DNA of 45,911 nt from an uncultured Clostridia bacterium (GTDB lineage Bacteria > Bacillota > Clostridia > UBA1381 > UMGS1253). The position numbers and the translations under genes were made by a program. Below are positions 1-8,815 of this stretch, piece by piece; the first letter of the stretch is position 1; each line of letters opens with the position of its first letter. The notes beneath the pieces are model-generated. The model was given only the letters and a program-made list of their open reading frames with translations, was not told where the DNA came from and made no database searches. The DNA is taken from the NCBI GenBank assembly GCA_934457145.1, contig CAKSHP010000019.1, positions 1 to 45,911 of the forward strand, written 5' to 3'.

Positions 1-72
1 GCACAGCACTTAGTTGAAAGTATTATTGATTTTGGTGTTGAACCAATGATAGAGGATATTTTAAATTCATAA
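1..72 (+). CDS. C-terminal end of an unidentified gene (5' truncated by the window)
   Basis: An open frame runs from the first base to a TAA at 70-72 and encodes the last 23 residues of a protein, ending in IEDILNS. It lies 16 bases before hsdR on the same strand, so it probably belongs to the same restriction-modification operon, perhaps as a specificity, methylase or accessory gene. The fragment is too short for me to assign a family. Confidence 0.5.
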   Translation, partial: AQHLVESIIDFGVEPMIEDILNS

Positions 73-88
73 TTAAGGAGATTAACAA

Positions 89-3000
89 ATGAGCGAATTT
101 AATATCATAATGTCAACCAATGAAAGCACGGTTGTCGCCCAGTACACTCCCGAACATAAAAAGTCGGACGCATATCAGAGTGAAGCTGCACTTGAAAAAG
201 AGTTTATCCGTATGCTCGGAGAGCAAGGCTATGAATATATTACTATCCACAGCGAAAAACAGCTTATTGATAATCTTCGCAGACAGCTTGAAAAACTGAA
301 CAATTATACATTTACAGACAGCGAATGGGATAGATTTTTCAATAACTCTATTGCAAGCACAAATGACGGAATTTTGGAAAAGACACGCAAAATTCAAGAG
401 GACCATATACAACCGCTTATTCGTGATGACGGTACACAGAAAAATATCTATCTGCTTGACAAAAAGAAAATACATAACAACTTTATGCAAGTTATCAATC
501 AGTATGAGGAAACAGAGGGCATACACAACACACGCTATGATGTTACGGTGCTTGTCAACGGACTTCCGCTTGTTCACATTGAATTAAAACGCCGAGGGGT
601 TGCAATCCGTGAAGCGTTCAATCAGATAAAACGCTATCAGAGGGACAGTTTTTGGGCAGCCTCGGGATTGTATGAGTATGTGCAGATTTTTGTTATCTCA
701 AACGGCACGAATACAAAGTATTATTCCAACACTACCCGAAACAGCCATATCAAAGAAACAAATTCAAGCAGTACGAAAAGCAAAAAGACAAGCAACAGCT
801 TTGAATTTACTTCATATTGGGCAGACGGAAACAATAAAGTTATATCCGACCTTATAGACTTTACAAAGACATTCTTCTCAAAGCATACCATACTGAACAT
901 TTTAACAAAGTATTGTGTATTCACATCTGAAGAATTGCTTTTAGTTATGCGACCGTATCAGATAGCCGCAACCGAGAGGATATTAAACCGAATTGAAATA
1001 TCGACTAATTACAAAAAGACAGGCACTGCCCAAGCCGGCGGTTATATATGGCATACAACAGGAAGCGGAAAAACTTTAACATCTTTTAAAACTGCACAGC
1101 TTGCAAGCAAGATAGACGGCATTGACAAGGTTTTGTTTGTTGTTGACAGAAAAGACCTTGACTATCAGACAATGAAAGAATATGACCGCTTTGAGAAAGG
1201 TGCGGCAGACGGAAACAAATCCACTTCCGTTCTGCAACGACAGCTTGAAGATAAAGACGCAAAGGGCAATCCGCACAAATACAACATTATAATCACAACT
1301 ATTCAGAAATTAGATGTATTTGTATCAAAGAACAAAACGCACGATATTTATAATAAGCACATTGTAATTATCTTTGACGAGTGCCATCGTTCACAGTTTG
1401 GAGATATGCACCTTAAAATCACAAAGCAGTTTAAGAATTATCATATTTTCGGTTTTACGGGTACGCCCATTTTGCCGTAAATGCTTCAAGCGGCGGCAAT
1501 CCGCAGCTTAAAACCACTCCGCAGGCATTTGGGGATAAGCTGCATACATACACTATTGTTGACGCTATCAATGACGGGAATGTACTGCCATTCAGAATTG
1601 ATTATCTTGACACTATACGAAAAAAGGAAAATATCGTGGATAAAGATGTTTCCGCAATAGATATTGAAAAAGCTATGAACGCACCCGAACGAATATCGGA
1701 AATTGTCGGCTATATCATAGACCACTTCGACCAAAAGACGAAACGCAACAGCTTTTATTCGCTCAAAGGGCAGAGAGTAGCAGGTTTTAACTCTATATTT
1801 GCAGTCAGCTCTATTCCTACGGCAATGAAATACTATGTTGAGTTTAAAAAGCAGCTTGCAGAGAAAAAGAAAAACTTAACTGTTGCTACCATTTACAGCT
1901 TTGGAGCAAACGAAGCCGATACGGAAGATGTGCTTGCAGACGAGAGTTTTGACACGGACAGCCTTGACAAAACATCAAGGGAGTTTTTGGAAGATGCAAC
2001 AAAAGATTACAACAAGACCTTTAATGTGAATTTTGACACTTCAAGCGATAAATTCCAAAACTATTATAAAGACCTGTCTATGCGTATGAAAAACCGTGAA
2101 ATTGATATTTTAATCGTTGTAAATATGTTCTTGACGGGTTTTGACGCAACTACTCTCAATACGCTGTGGGTAGATAAAAATTTGAAAATGCACGGACTTA
2201 TTCAAGCGTTTTCGAGAACAAACAGAATATTAAATTCTGTCAAAACCTTTGGTAATATTGTTTGTTTCCGTGATTTGCAGCAGGAGGTTGAAGATGCTAT
2301 TGCACTTTTCGGCGATAAAGAAGCAAGCGGAATTGTAATGCTGAAAAGCTATGACGATTACTACAACGGCTATGACGAAAACGGCAAACATACAGACGGA
2401 TATACCGACCTTATAGACAAGCTGTTATCTGATTTCCCGTTATCACAGCAGATTGTCGGCAAGCAGGCACAAAAAGACTTTATAAAGCTGTTTGGAGCAA
2501 TTTTAAGGCTGAAAAATATTCTTACCTCTTTTGATAACTTTGAGGGACAGGAGATTTTACCGCCGAGGGTATTCCAAGACTATCAGAGCATTTACATTGA
2601 TTTATGGCACGAAATAGCGACCCCGGCAAAGTCTGACAAAGAAAGCATAAACGAGGATATAACATTTGAAATTGAGCTTATAAAACAAGTGGAAATCAAT
2701 ATTGATTATATCCTTATGCTTGCCCAACAGTATCATAAATCTAACTGCACCGATAAAGAAATACTGACAACGATAGACAAGGCAATCGGTTCGTCTATTC
2801 AACTCCGAAGCAAGAAACAGCTTATTGAGCAGTTTATAAAAACAGTCAATGCTTCCGGCAATGTCGGAGAAGAATGGAGAAAGTTTATTTGTCGGCAGAA
2901 AGATAATGACCTTGAAGAAATAATCACTACGGAGCGTTTGAAAGCCGATGAAACAAAAACGTTTATTGACAATTCTTTTCGTGATGGAGAACTTAAAACA

Positions 3001-3132
3001 ATCGGTACGGATATTGACGGAATTTTGCCGCCTATGTCCCGTTTCGGCGGTAATAACAGAGAGGTCAAGAAACAAACCGTAATTGACAAACTGAAATCAT
3101 TTTTTGAAAAGTATTTTGGATTGGTGCAATAG
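89..3132 (+). pseudogene. hsdR: Type I restriction enzyme subunit R (EcoR124I-like), broken by a frameshift
   Basis: This would be the motor/nuclease subunit of a type I restriction-modification complex, which translocates and cuts unmodified DNA using ATP. The first part (89-1480, 463 residues) has the PD-(D/E)xK nuclease residues D151, E165 and K167 (YDVTVLV, IELKRR), the same positions I recall for EcoR124I. It also has the Walker A motif TTGSGKT (K328), the DECH box (D430) and GFTGTP. Reading stops at TAA 1478-1480. The -1 frame continues without interruption from GCC 1474 to 3132 and carries MFLTGFDA, QAFSRTNR and the helical C-terminus. Restoring one T in the T run at 1470-1473 gives GTPIFAVN and a protein of about 1,014 residues, a normal length for the family. 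The ribosome binding site is AAGGAG at 75-80. Either this is a real inactivating deletion or it is a sequencing error. The second half alone could start at ATG 1636 but would lack the nuclease domain and the first helicase domain. Confidence 0.93.
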
Positions 3133-3135
3133 TTT

Positions 3136-3172
3136 AAATCCCTTGTGTCATATAGGGCACAAGGGATTTTTT
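3136..3172 (+). terminator. Rho-independent terminator after hsdR
   Basis: A 12-bp perfect stem (AAATCCCTTGTG at 3136-3147 with CACAAGGGATTT at 3158-3169), a 10-base loop and a T tract to 3172 follow the hsdR stop codon by 3 bases. Confidence 0.93.
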
Positions 3173-3184
3173 CAACTTCATATA

Positions 3185-3271
3185 TCACAATTTCTGCGCC
3201 CACAACATTTGGTTTGTTGATTTTAGCTGTTCCGTAACAACTTCTTGCTCTGCCGTGTTTTTATAATAAAA
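3185..3271 (-). pseudogene. TnpV-like transposon protein, C-terminal remnant
   Basis: Reading the minus strand from 3271 to the stop at 3185-3187 gives 28 residues including VVTEQLKSTNQMLWAQ. The pattern TEQLKxxNQMxW is what I know from the C-terminal part of TnpV, a small protein carried by Firmicutes transposons. There is no start codon, no ribosome binding site and no N-terminal part: an in-frame stop lies at 3272-3274 just upstream. It therefore looks like a scar left by a lost mobile element, between the restriction locus and the core genes. The assignment rests on one short motif. Confidence 0.5.
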
Positions 3272-3303
3272 TCAAATTATTTCCGGCATGGTTAACTTTC
3301 GCA

Positions 3304-4764
3304 TTATTTTTTTAATTTAAAGTTTTTTATAAGGCTTTCTTTTTTTGCTTTTGAAAGCTGCTTTATTTCGTATTCGCGCGAAAGCGCTTTTGATTTTTCG
3401 GCAAATATTTCAAAATATTCCAAAGTGACGGGCGTGCGTGTTTTTGTGTATTTTGCGCCTCGTTTTGCGTTGTGGTCGGCAAGGCGCTTTTCTAAATTGT
3501 TTGTCCAGCCCGTGTACAGAGTTGAATCTGCGCAGCGAAGAATATAGACATAATTTTTTTGATTTTCCGTAAAGGAGGGCGATATTTTAAAATCGCGTCC
3601 GGCGGAGCGGTCGTCTTTAAATAAAAGCGAGTAGATATCCGATGCGGCAATGTCGAATTTAAGCATCGGCAGATCGCGCGTTTTGTTTGTAATTTTTGTT
3701 ATAACAGGGAGCGGACAGGTTTTTTTAATTTGCTTTAAAACCTTTGCTCCGGCATCATTTGCGGCAAGCACTCTGACATATTCGGGAGCGGTTACATCCG
3801 TTTTTTTGATGTTTAAAACAGCGCAGAGGATTATTCTTGCTATGCGGCTTTTTGTGTAGCGTTTGCCGGAAACGTAGTTTATAAGCTCCAAAAAAGAAGA
3901 GCATATTTTTGCTCCGTTTATTATGCGGTTTTCAATGCCTTCGCTGACATCGTTTATGTTTTTAAGCTCGTCTGCGCCGATTGTGCGGAGTCTGTATAAA
4001 ATAATGCTGTCAAGTCCGCTTGAAAACAGCGCAAATCTACCCGCTGTAATTTCGTTTTCGTACAGAAAAAGCGTTTCGGGAGGCAGAGCGGCTTTTAAAA
4101 TTTTTTCTGCGTTTTGCGTTTTTAAATTTTCTCTGATTGCGCGGGCGGAGGAAAACGAAAAATCGCACATGGCTTTATCGTTATAATCTGCGCCGAGCCT
4201 TTTTATCAAAACGGGTTTTATTTTTGAGTTTAAACGCTTTATTGCTTTTAAATATTCTATGGCAAGGGCATTGTTCGGTTTTGAAAGGGGAGCGGCGCTT
4301 ACGCCGCAAACCGATTTTATTGCTGCATCTCTTGACTGCTGATAGCTTTTTTTTTGGTTTAAACCGTCTTTTAAAGCCTTTTTAAATTCTTCGGTTTCGT
4401 TTAAAAGAATATCGCAAAGACGCTCGAGTTTTTTTATATCGCCGCATTCCGCACCGAAGCATAAATAGTCGGCACCTATTTTATCTAAAATCTCAACAGC
4501 ACCCGACGCAAATTTTTCGGCGCATGAAAGAGAATATACAACCGGCAGCTCCAAAACCAAATCCGCACCGCCCAGAACCGCCGCTTTTGAGCGCGAAAAC
4601 TTGTCGCAGACCGCCGCTTCGCCGCGCTGAACAAAATTGCCGCTCATTATGCAGACCGCCGCATCGGCGCCGGTTATTTTTTTTGCCTGTTCGATATGGT
4701 ATTTGTGTCCGTTATGAAAGGGATTGTATTCGCAGATTATGCCAACGGTTTTTATTGTAATCAA
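3304..4764 (-). CDS. tmcAL: tRNA(Met) cytidine acetate ligase (TmcAL) fused to a C-terminal GIY-YIG domain
   Basis: The first ~400 residues match TmcAL (formerly YlbM/DUF795), which adenylates acetate and acetylates C34 of elongator tRNA-Met. Visible are the nucleotidyltransferase signature GIICEYNPFHNGH, the MSGNFVQRGE motif, LVLELP and the C-terminal GRDF segment. The enzyme normally ends there at about 390-410 residues. Here the frame continues into a complete GIY-YIG domain of the UPF0213/YhbQ type (residues ~405-486): YVYILRCADS, LYTGWTNNLEKR, HNAKRGAKYT and the conserved Glu in ALSREYEIKQL. The first T of the annotated TTG start (4764) is only one base from the AAAGGA ribosome binding site. 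Homologues begin MKTVGII, which would align with ATA at 4755, so the true start may be TTG 4764, ATT 4761 or ATA 4755. The gene is monocistronic and divergent from pta. The TmcAL call is firm; the role of the fused domain is unknown. Confidence 0.93.
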   Translation of the reverse strand: MITIKTVGIICEYNPFHNGHKYHIEQAKKITGADAAVCIMSGNFVQRGEAAVCDKFSRSKAAVLGGADLVLELPVVYSLSCAEKFASGAVEILDKIGADYLCFGAECGDIKKLERLCDILLNETEEFKKALKDGLNQKKSYQQSRDAAIKSVCGVSAAPLSKPNNALAIEYLKAIKRLNSKIKPVLIKRLGADYNDKAMCDFSFSSARAIRENLKTQNAEKILKAALPPETLFLYENEITAGRFALFSSGLDSIILYRLRTIGADELKNINDVSEGIENRIINGAKICSSFLELINYVSGKRYTKSRIARIILCAVLNIKKTDVTAPEYVRVLAANDAGAKVLKQIKKTCPLPVITKITNKTRDLPMLKFDIAASDIYSLLFKDDRSAGRDFKISPSFTENQKNYVYILRCADSTLYTGWTNNLEKRLADHNAKRGAKYTKTRTPVTLEYFEIFAEKSKALSREYEIKQLSKAKKESLIKNFKLKK

Positions 4765-4902
4765 ATCCTTTCTTGTTTTTATAAAAAAACTTTCTATGTT
4801 TAAAATGAATTAACAAGAGCCTGTAAATAAAAAGGTTTTTGTGAAAAAACATTGTTTTTATGCATTTATTATAATTTTAACACATTTTTTGCAAAAATGC
4901 TA

Positions 4903-4931
4903 TTGTAAAATAAAAAAAAATATTATATAAT
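4903..4931 (+). promoter_or_regulatory. Sigma-A-type promoter for pta-ackA
   Basis: TTGTAA at 4903-4908 and TATAAT at 4926-4931 are separated by 17 bases, within a very AT-rich stretch upstream of the pta ribosome binding site (GGAGGG at 4971-4976). A second overlapping TATAAT lies at 4931-4936. Confidence 0.65.
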
Positions 4932-4984
4932 ATAATTTGGTGAATATATTTTAATGTTTAATATACATTTGGAGGGAACTAAAA

Positions 4985-5989
4985 ATGAGTAAGTTTTTGG
5001 ATCGAATCAAGCAAAGAGCAAAGGAAGACAAAAAAACTATTATTTTGCCCGAGTCGATGGACAAAAGAACGTTTGAAGCAGCAGAGAAAATTTTAAAAGA
5101 GGGCATAGCTAATCTGATTATTATCGGTACGCCTGAGGAAATTGAAGAAAACAGCAAGGGTTTTGATATTTCCGGCGCAACTGTTATAAATCCGTTTACC
5201 TATGAGAAAACGGAAAGCTATATAAACCTTTTTGTTGAGCTCAGAAAAGCAAAGGGACTTACATATGAGGACGCTAAAAAACAGGCTCTCGGCGATTATA
5301 TGTATTATGCATGTCTTATGGTTAAGGCAGGAGATGCAGACGGCGTTGTTTCGGGCGCATGCCATTCATCGGCAAACACGCTTCGCCCGTCGCTTCAGAT
5401 TATTAAAACGAAGCCCGGCGTTAAGCTTGTGTCGGCATTCTTTTTAATGGTTGTTCCCGACTGCGAATACGGCGCAGACGGCACATTTATTTTTGCAGAC
5501 AGCGGTCTTGAGCAGAACCCCGATCCCGAAAAGCTTGCTGCAATTGCGGCTTGCTCGGCAGAATCGTTTGAGCTTTTGGTTGAAAAGCAGGCCTGTGTTG
5601 CAATGCTTTCACATTCAACAAAAGGCAGCGCAAAGCATGCAGATGTTGACAAGGTTGTTGAAGCAACAAAGATATGCAAGGAAAACAACCCCGAATTAAA
5701 CGTTGACGGCGAGCTTCAGTTAGACGCTGCAATAGTTAAGTCGGTTGCAGAGTCAAAAGCGCCCGGCAGCAGCGTTGCCGGCAAGGCAAACGTTTTGGTA
5801 TTTCCCGATCTTGACGCCGGAAACATTGGCTACAAGCTTGTTCAAAGACTTGCAAAGGCTGAGGCATACGGCCCGGTAACACAGGGTATTGCAAAACCGA
5901 TTAACGACCTTTCAAGAGGATGCAGCGCAGATGACATAGTAGGCGTGTGCGCTATAACCTGCGTTCAGGCACAGGCTATGGATAAATAA
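4985..5989 (+). CDS. pta: Phosphate acetyltransferase
   Basis: This enzyme interconverts acetyl-CoA plus phosphate with acetyl phosphate plus CoA in the cytoplasm, the first step of acetate fermentation. The 334-residue protein has the length of the short single-domain Pta class. It carries family features such as TIILPESMDKRT near the N-terminus, DADGVVSGACHSSANTLRP, the segment ending GADGTFIFADSG, and AYGPVTQGIAKPINDLSRG near the C-terminus. Start ATG 4985 is set by GGAGGG 8 bases upstream. ackA follows after 24 bases, so the two genes form the usual acetate kinase operon, which makes one ATP per acetate. No regulatory site other than the upstream promoter was seen. Confidence 0.97.
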   Translation: MSKFLDRIKQRAKEDKKTIILPESMDKRTFEAAEKILKEGIANLIIIGTPEEIEENSKGFDISGATVINPFTYEKTESYINLFVELRKAKGLTYEDAKKQALGDYMYYACLMVKAGDADGVVSGACHSSANTLRPSLQIIKTKPGVKLVSAFFLMVVPDCEYGADGTFIFADSGLEQNPDPEKLAAIAACSAESFELLVEKQACVAMLSHSTKGSAKHADVDKVVEATKICKENNPELNVDGELQLDAAIVKSVAESKAPGSSVAGKANVLVFPDLDAGNIGYKLVQRLAKAEAYGPVTQGIAKPINDLSRGCSADDIVGVCAITCVQAQAMDK

Positions 5990-6013
5990 ATTATTTTAAC
6001 GGAGGAAATAAAA

Positions 6014-7207
6014 ATGAAAGTTTTAGTTATAAATGCCGGCAGCTCGTCGCTTAAATATCAGCTTATAAACACCGACAATAACGATGTTATCGCAAAGGGA
6101 CTCTGCGAAAGAATAGGCATCGAAGGTTCTAAGCTTACGCATAAGCCGGCAGGCAAGGCAGAAAAAGTGTTTGAAGAAAAAATGACTAATCATGCAGACG
6201 CAATCAAGCTTGTGTTAAACGCGCTTCTGGATAAGGAATGCGGCGTTATAAGCTCGATGAGCGAGATTGAAGCCGTTGGTCACAGAGTTGTGCACGGCGG
6301 AGAATATTTTGCGGGCAGCGTTATTATAGACGATGAGGTTAAAGCGGCAATTGAAAAATGCAGCGAGCTTGCACCTCTTCACAATCCGGCAAACTTAACG
6401 GGCATAAAAGCCTGCGAGGAGGTTATGCCGGGAGTTAAACAGGTTGGCGTGTTTGACACGGCATTTCATCAGAGCATGCCGGCAAAGGCTTATATTTACG
6501 GCCTTCCTTACAGCTTGTATGAAGATTATAAAATCAGAAAATACGGTTTTCACGGCACAAGCCACAAATATGTTGCAATGCGCGCCGGACAAATGCTCGG
6601 CAAAGACATTAAGGATTTAAAGATTGTAACATGCCATTTGGGCAACGGTTCATCGGTAACGGCTGTTGACGGCGGAAAATCGGTTGATACATCTATGGGA
6701 TTTACGCCTCTTGCAGGTACATTAATGGGTACGCGTTCGGGCGATATTGATCCGGCTATAATTCCTTTTGTTATGGAGAAAAAGGGCTTAAATGCAAAAG
6801 AGATAGATAAAATGCTTAATAAAGAAAGCGGCGTTTACGGTGTGTCGGGCGTAAGCAGCGATTTTCGCGACCTCGACAAGGCGGCATCTGAGGGAAACGA
6901 GCGCGCAAAGCTTGCACGCGAGATGTTTGTTTATGCCATCAAGCGTTACATAGGATACTATGCTGCCGCTATGGGCGGAATTGACGCTTTGGTGTTCACT
7001 GCGGGCGTTGGCGAAAATGACGGCGTTATGAGAAAAGAAATGACAGACGGTCTTGAGTTTATGGGAATAAAGATTAACGAAGAGAAAAACAAAACGCGCG
7101 GCGAGGAAATTGATATTTCCGCTGACGGCGCAAGAGTTAAAACTCTTGTTATTCCTACAAACGAAGAGCTTATGATAGCTCTTGAAACAAAAGCGCTTGT
7201 TGGCTGA
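6014..7207 (+). CDS. ackA: Acetate kinase
   Basis: This enzyme transfers the phosphate of acetyl phosphate to ADP, giving acetate and ATP. The 397-residue protein is full length and begins VINAGSSSLKYQL (phosphate-binding Asn7). It has GHRVVHGG (Arg91), FDTAFH (Asp148), KYGFHGTSH (His180), CHLGNGSS and FTAGVGEND. These positions match the catalytic residues known for Methanosarcina acetate kinase. It is translated from ATG 6014 behind GGAGGAAA and is cotranscribed with pta. A terminator follows at 7261-7301. The gene appears intact, and its product would work directly with Pta. Confidence 0.98.
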   Translation: MKVLVINAGSSSLKYQLINTDNNDVIAKGLCERIGIEGSKLTHKPAGKAEKVFEEKMTNHADAIKLVLNALLDKECGVISSMSEIEAVGHRVVHGGEYFAGSVIIDDEVKAAIEKCSELAPLHNPANLTGIKACEEVMPGVKQVGVFDTAFHQSMPAKAYIYGLPYSLYEDYKIRKYGFHGTSHKYVAMRAGQMLGKDIKDLKIVTCHLGNGSSVTAVDGGKSVDTSMGFTPLAGTLMGTRSGDIDPAIIPFVMEKKGLNAKEIDKMLNKESGVYGVSGVSSDFRDLDKAASEGNERAKLAREMFVYAIKRYIGYYAAAMGGIDALVFTAGVGENDGVMRKEMTDGLEFMGIKINEEKNKTRGEEIDISADGARVKTLVIPTNEELMIALETKALVG

Positions 7208-7260
7208 AATGCTTAAACATCAAAGAGTCGGACAGTTTGTGTTCGAAAATCTGATGCATA

Positions 7261-7301
7261 AAAAAAAGACTGAGCCAAAAAATCGGTTCAGTCTTTTTTT
7301 T
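7261..7301. terminator. Bidirectional terminator between ackA and tadA
   Basis: The core stem GACTGAGCC (7268-7276) pairs with GGTTCAGTC (7285-7293), including one G-U pair. It is flanked by A7 on the left and T8 on the right, so it can terminate in both directions. The stop codon of tadA (7288-7290) lies inside the right arm. Confidence 0.9.
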
Positions 7302-7770
7302 GAGAGTTTTGTTTTTTTTGTTTCCTCAGATTTGAAAAAAACGAAGATAAAAGATTTGAACAGGTATCTGCCAAGACAGAGCCTGTTACGTTTGCATTGT
7401 GGTTAAACATGTTTTCTTTAAACAAATTGCACACAGAACCTGCGGCGCCCGCCTTTTTGTCATACGCTCCGAAGTACACGTTTTTTATACGGCTTTGAAT
7501 TATTGCTCCGGCGCACATCGGACAAGGCTCCAGCGTGACATATAAATCGCAGTCTTCAAGGCGCCAGCTTTTGAGTTTTTTGTTTGCTTTGGCAATGGCA
7601 AGCATTTCGGCGTGTGAGGCGGTGAGCTGTTTTGTTTCGCGCAGGTTATGGGCGCGGGCGATGATTTTGTCGTTTAAAACGATTATTGCGCCTATGGGAC
7701 ATTCGTTTTTGTCTGCTGCTTTTTTTGCTTCGCTTATGGCAGCTTGCATATATTTTTCATTAAACGGCAT
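7288..7770 (-). CDS. tadA: tRNA-specific adenosine deaminase
   Basis: TadA converts A34 to inosine in tRNA-Arg(ACG) so that one tRNA can read several codons. The 160-residue protein has the zinc deaminase signature: HAE at His53-Glu55 and PCPMCAGA with Cys83 and Cys86. The start ATG at 7770 has GGAG about nine bases upstream. The final ~15 residues are rich in Lys, Gln and Asn and run into the shared terminator. The gene is alone on the minus strand, convergent with ackA and divergent from sigH. TadA is essential in many bacteria and is often confused with cytosine deaminases; the length and motif spacing favour TadA. Confidence 0.95.
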   Translation of the reverse strand: MPFNEKYMQAAISEAKKAADKNECPIGAIIVLNDKIIARAHNLRETKQLTASHAEMLAIAKANKKLKSWRLEDCDLYVTLEPCPMCAGAIIQSRIKNVYFGAYDKKAGAAGSVCNLFKENMFNHNANVTGSVLADTCSNLLSSFFSNLRKQKKQNSQKKD

Positions 7771-7972
7771 AATTTCACGCTCCGTGGAAGTATTTTAAGA
7801 TTATTGACAGTATATCATAAAAGACAGATATAATCAACAAAATAATAAATAAAAAACAGGTTTGTTGTGGAAAATAACTAAATTCGGCATAAGGTTTTTT
7901 GTTAATGTGACAATAAAAATAGCTGTTTATATTAAAAAGTCAAATAAATTATGTAGAAAATGCATAAAACAC

Positions 7973-8001
7973 TTGACAAACATAGCCGCAGAAATTATAA
8001 T
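7973..8001 (+). promoter_or_regulatory. Consensus sigma-A promoter for sigH
   Basis: Perfect TTGACA (7973-7978) and perfect TATAAT (7996-8001) are spaced by 17 bases, about 95 bases before sigH. The rest of the 327-base gap from tadA to sigH (7771-8097) is AT-rich, and I see no gene or clear hairpin in it. Confidence 0.9.
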
Positions 8002-8097
8002 TAATATATAAAAACTGTTGGATATCGAATTTAATGTAAAAAGCTTTGTGCCGGTTGGAAGATAATAAGGCAGTTTGGACGAGGTGAGTTATTTATA

Positions 8098-8721
8098 ATG
8101 GAGACGCAAATGAATTTTGCGCAGATGTCTGATGAAGAAGTTGTCTGTCTGGCACAAAAGGGCAATGAAGAAGCGGTTGAATATATACTTGAAAAGTATA
8201 AGGCGCTTATTAAAGCAAGAGTTCGGGCATATTTTCTTGTGGGAGCGGATAAAGAGGATTTGCTGCAGGAGGGTATGATAGGGCTTTTTAAGGCGATACG
8301 CGATTTTGCCGCGGAAAAACAGGCAAATTTCGCATCGTTTGCAGAGCTTTGCGCAACAAGGCAGATTGTTACTGCAATTAAAACCGCAACGAGGCAGAAG
8401 CATATGCCTCTTAACAACTATATTTCGTTAAACAAGCCGGTGTATGCGGATGAATCGGAAAGAACGCTTTGGGATTCGGTGTCGTACAGCTCCGTTTCCG
8501 ATCCGGAAGAAATTGTTATTAACGAAGAAGACTACAACGCAACGACGAAAATGATATTAAACAGCTTAAGCAATTTTGAAAAGCAAGTGCTTAAAGCGTA
8601 TTTGCAGGGAAAAAGCTATAACGAAATAGCAAAATTGCAAAACCGTTCGTCAAAGTCGATAGACAATGCGCTGCAGAGAATAAAAAGAAAGATAGAAAAC
8701 GGTTTGAAAGACGAAAAATAA
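8098..8721 (+). CDS. sigH: RNA polymerase sigma factor SigH (Spo0H family)
   Basis: A 207-residue alternative sigma factor of the Firmicutes SigH family, which directs transition-state, competence and early sporulation genes in Bacillus. Region 2 is visible as the segment from FLVGADKEDLLQEGMIGLFKA to FASFAELCATRQIVTAIK. Region 4 is visible as the segment around FEKQVLKAYLQGKSYNEIA with a helix-turn-helix and SIDNALQRIKRKI at the end. Start ATG 8098 has GAGGTGA at 8081-8087; ATG 8110 is a weaker alternative. The gene has an unusually perfect housekeeping promoter, so it is likely to be transcribed constitutively and controlled after transcription. The zinc-ribbon gene follows in the same direction with no terminator between. 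The sequence does not show whether this organism sporulates. Confidence 0.95.
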   Translation: METQMNFAQMSDEEVVCLAQKGNEEAVEYILEKYKALIKARVRAYFLVGADKEDLLQEGMIGLFKAIRDFAAEKQANFASFAELCATRQIVTAIKTATRQKHMPLNNYISLNKPVYADESERTLWDSVSYSSVSDPEEIVINEEDYNATTKMILNSLSNFEKQVLKAYLQGKSYNEIAKLQNRSSKSIDNALQRIKRKIENGLKDEK

Positions 8722-8815
8722 GACCGCGTAGCGGTGTTATTTATATTTTCCAAGGGGTGGCTTTTACGTGCAAGGATATCCTTTGGAACCAATAATGCAA
8801 AGCGAGGGGATACCA

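Noticed and set aside
1466..1482. Programmed -1 frameshifting in hsdR
   Set aside because: No slippery heptamer or downstream pseudoknot was visible, and HsdR is not known to use frameshifting.
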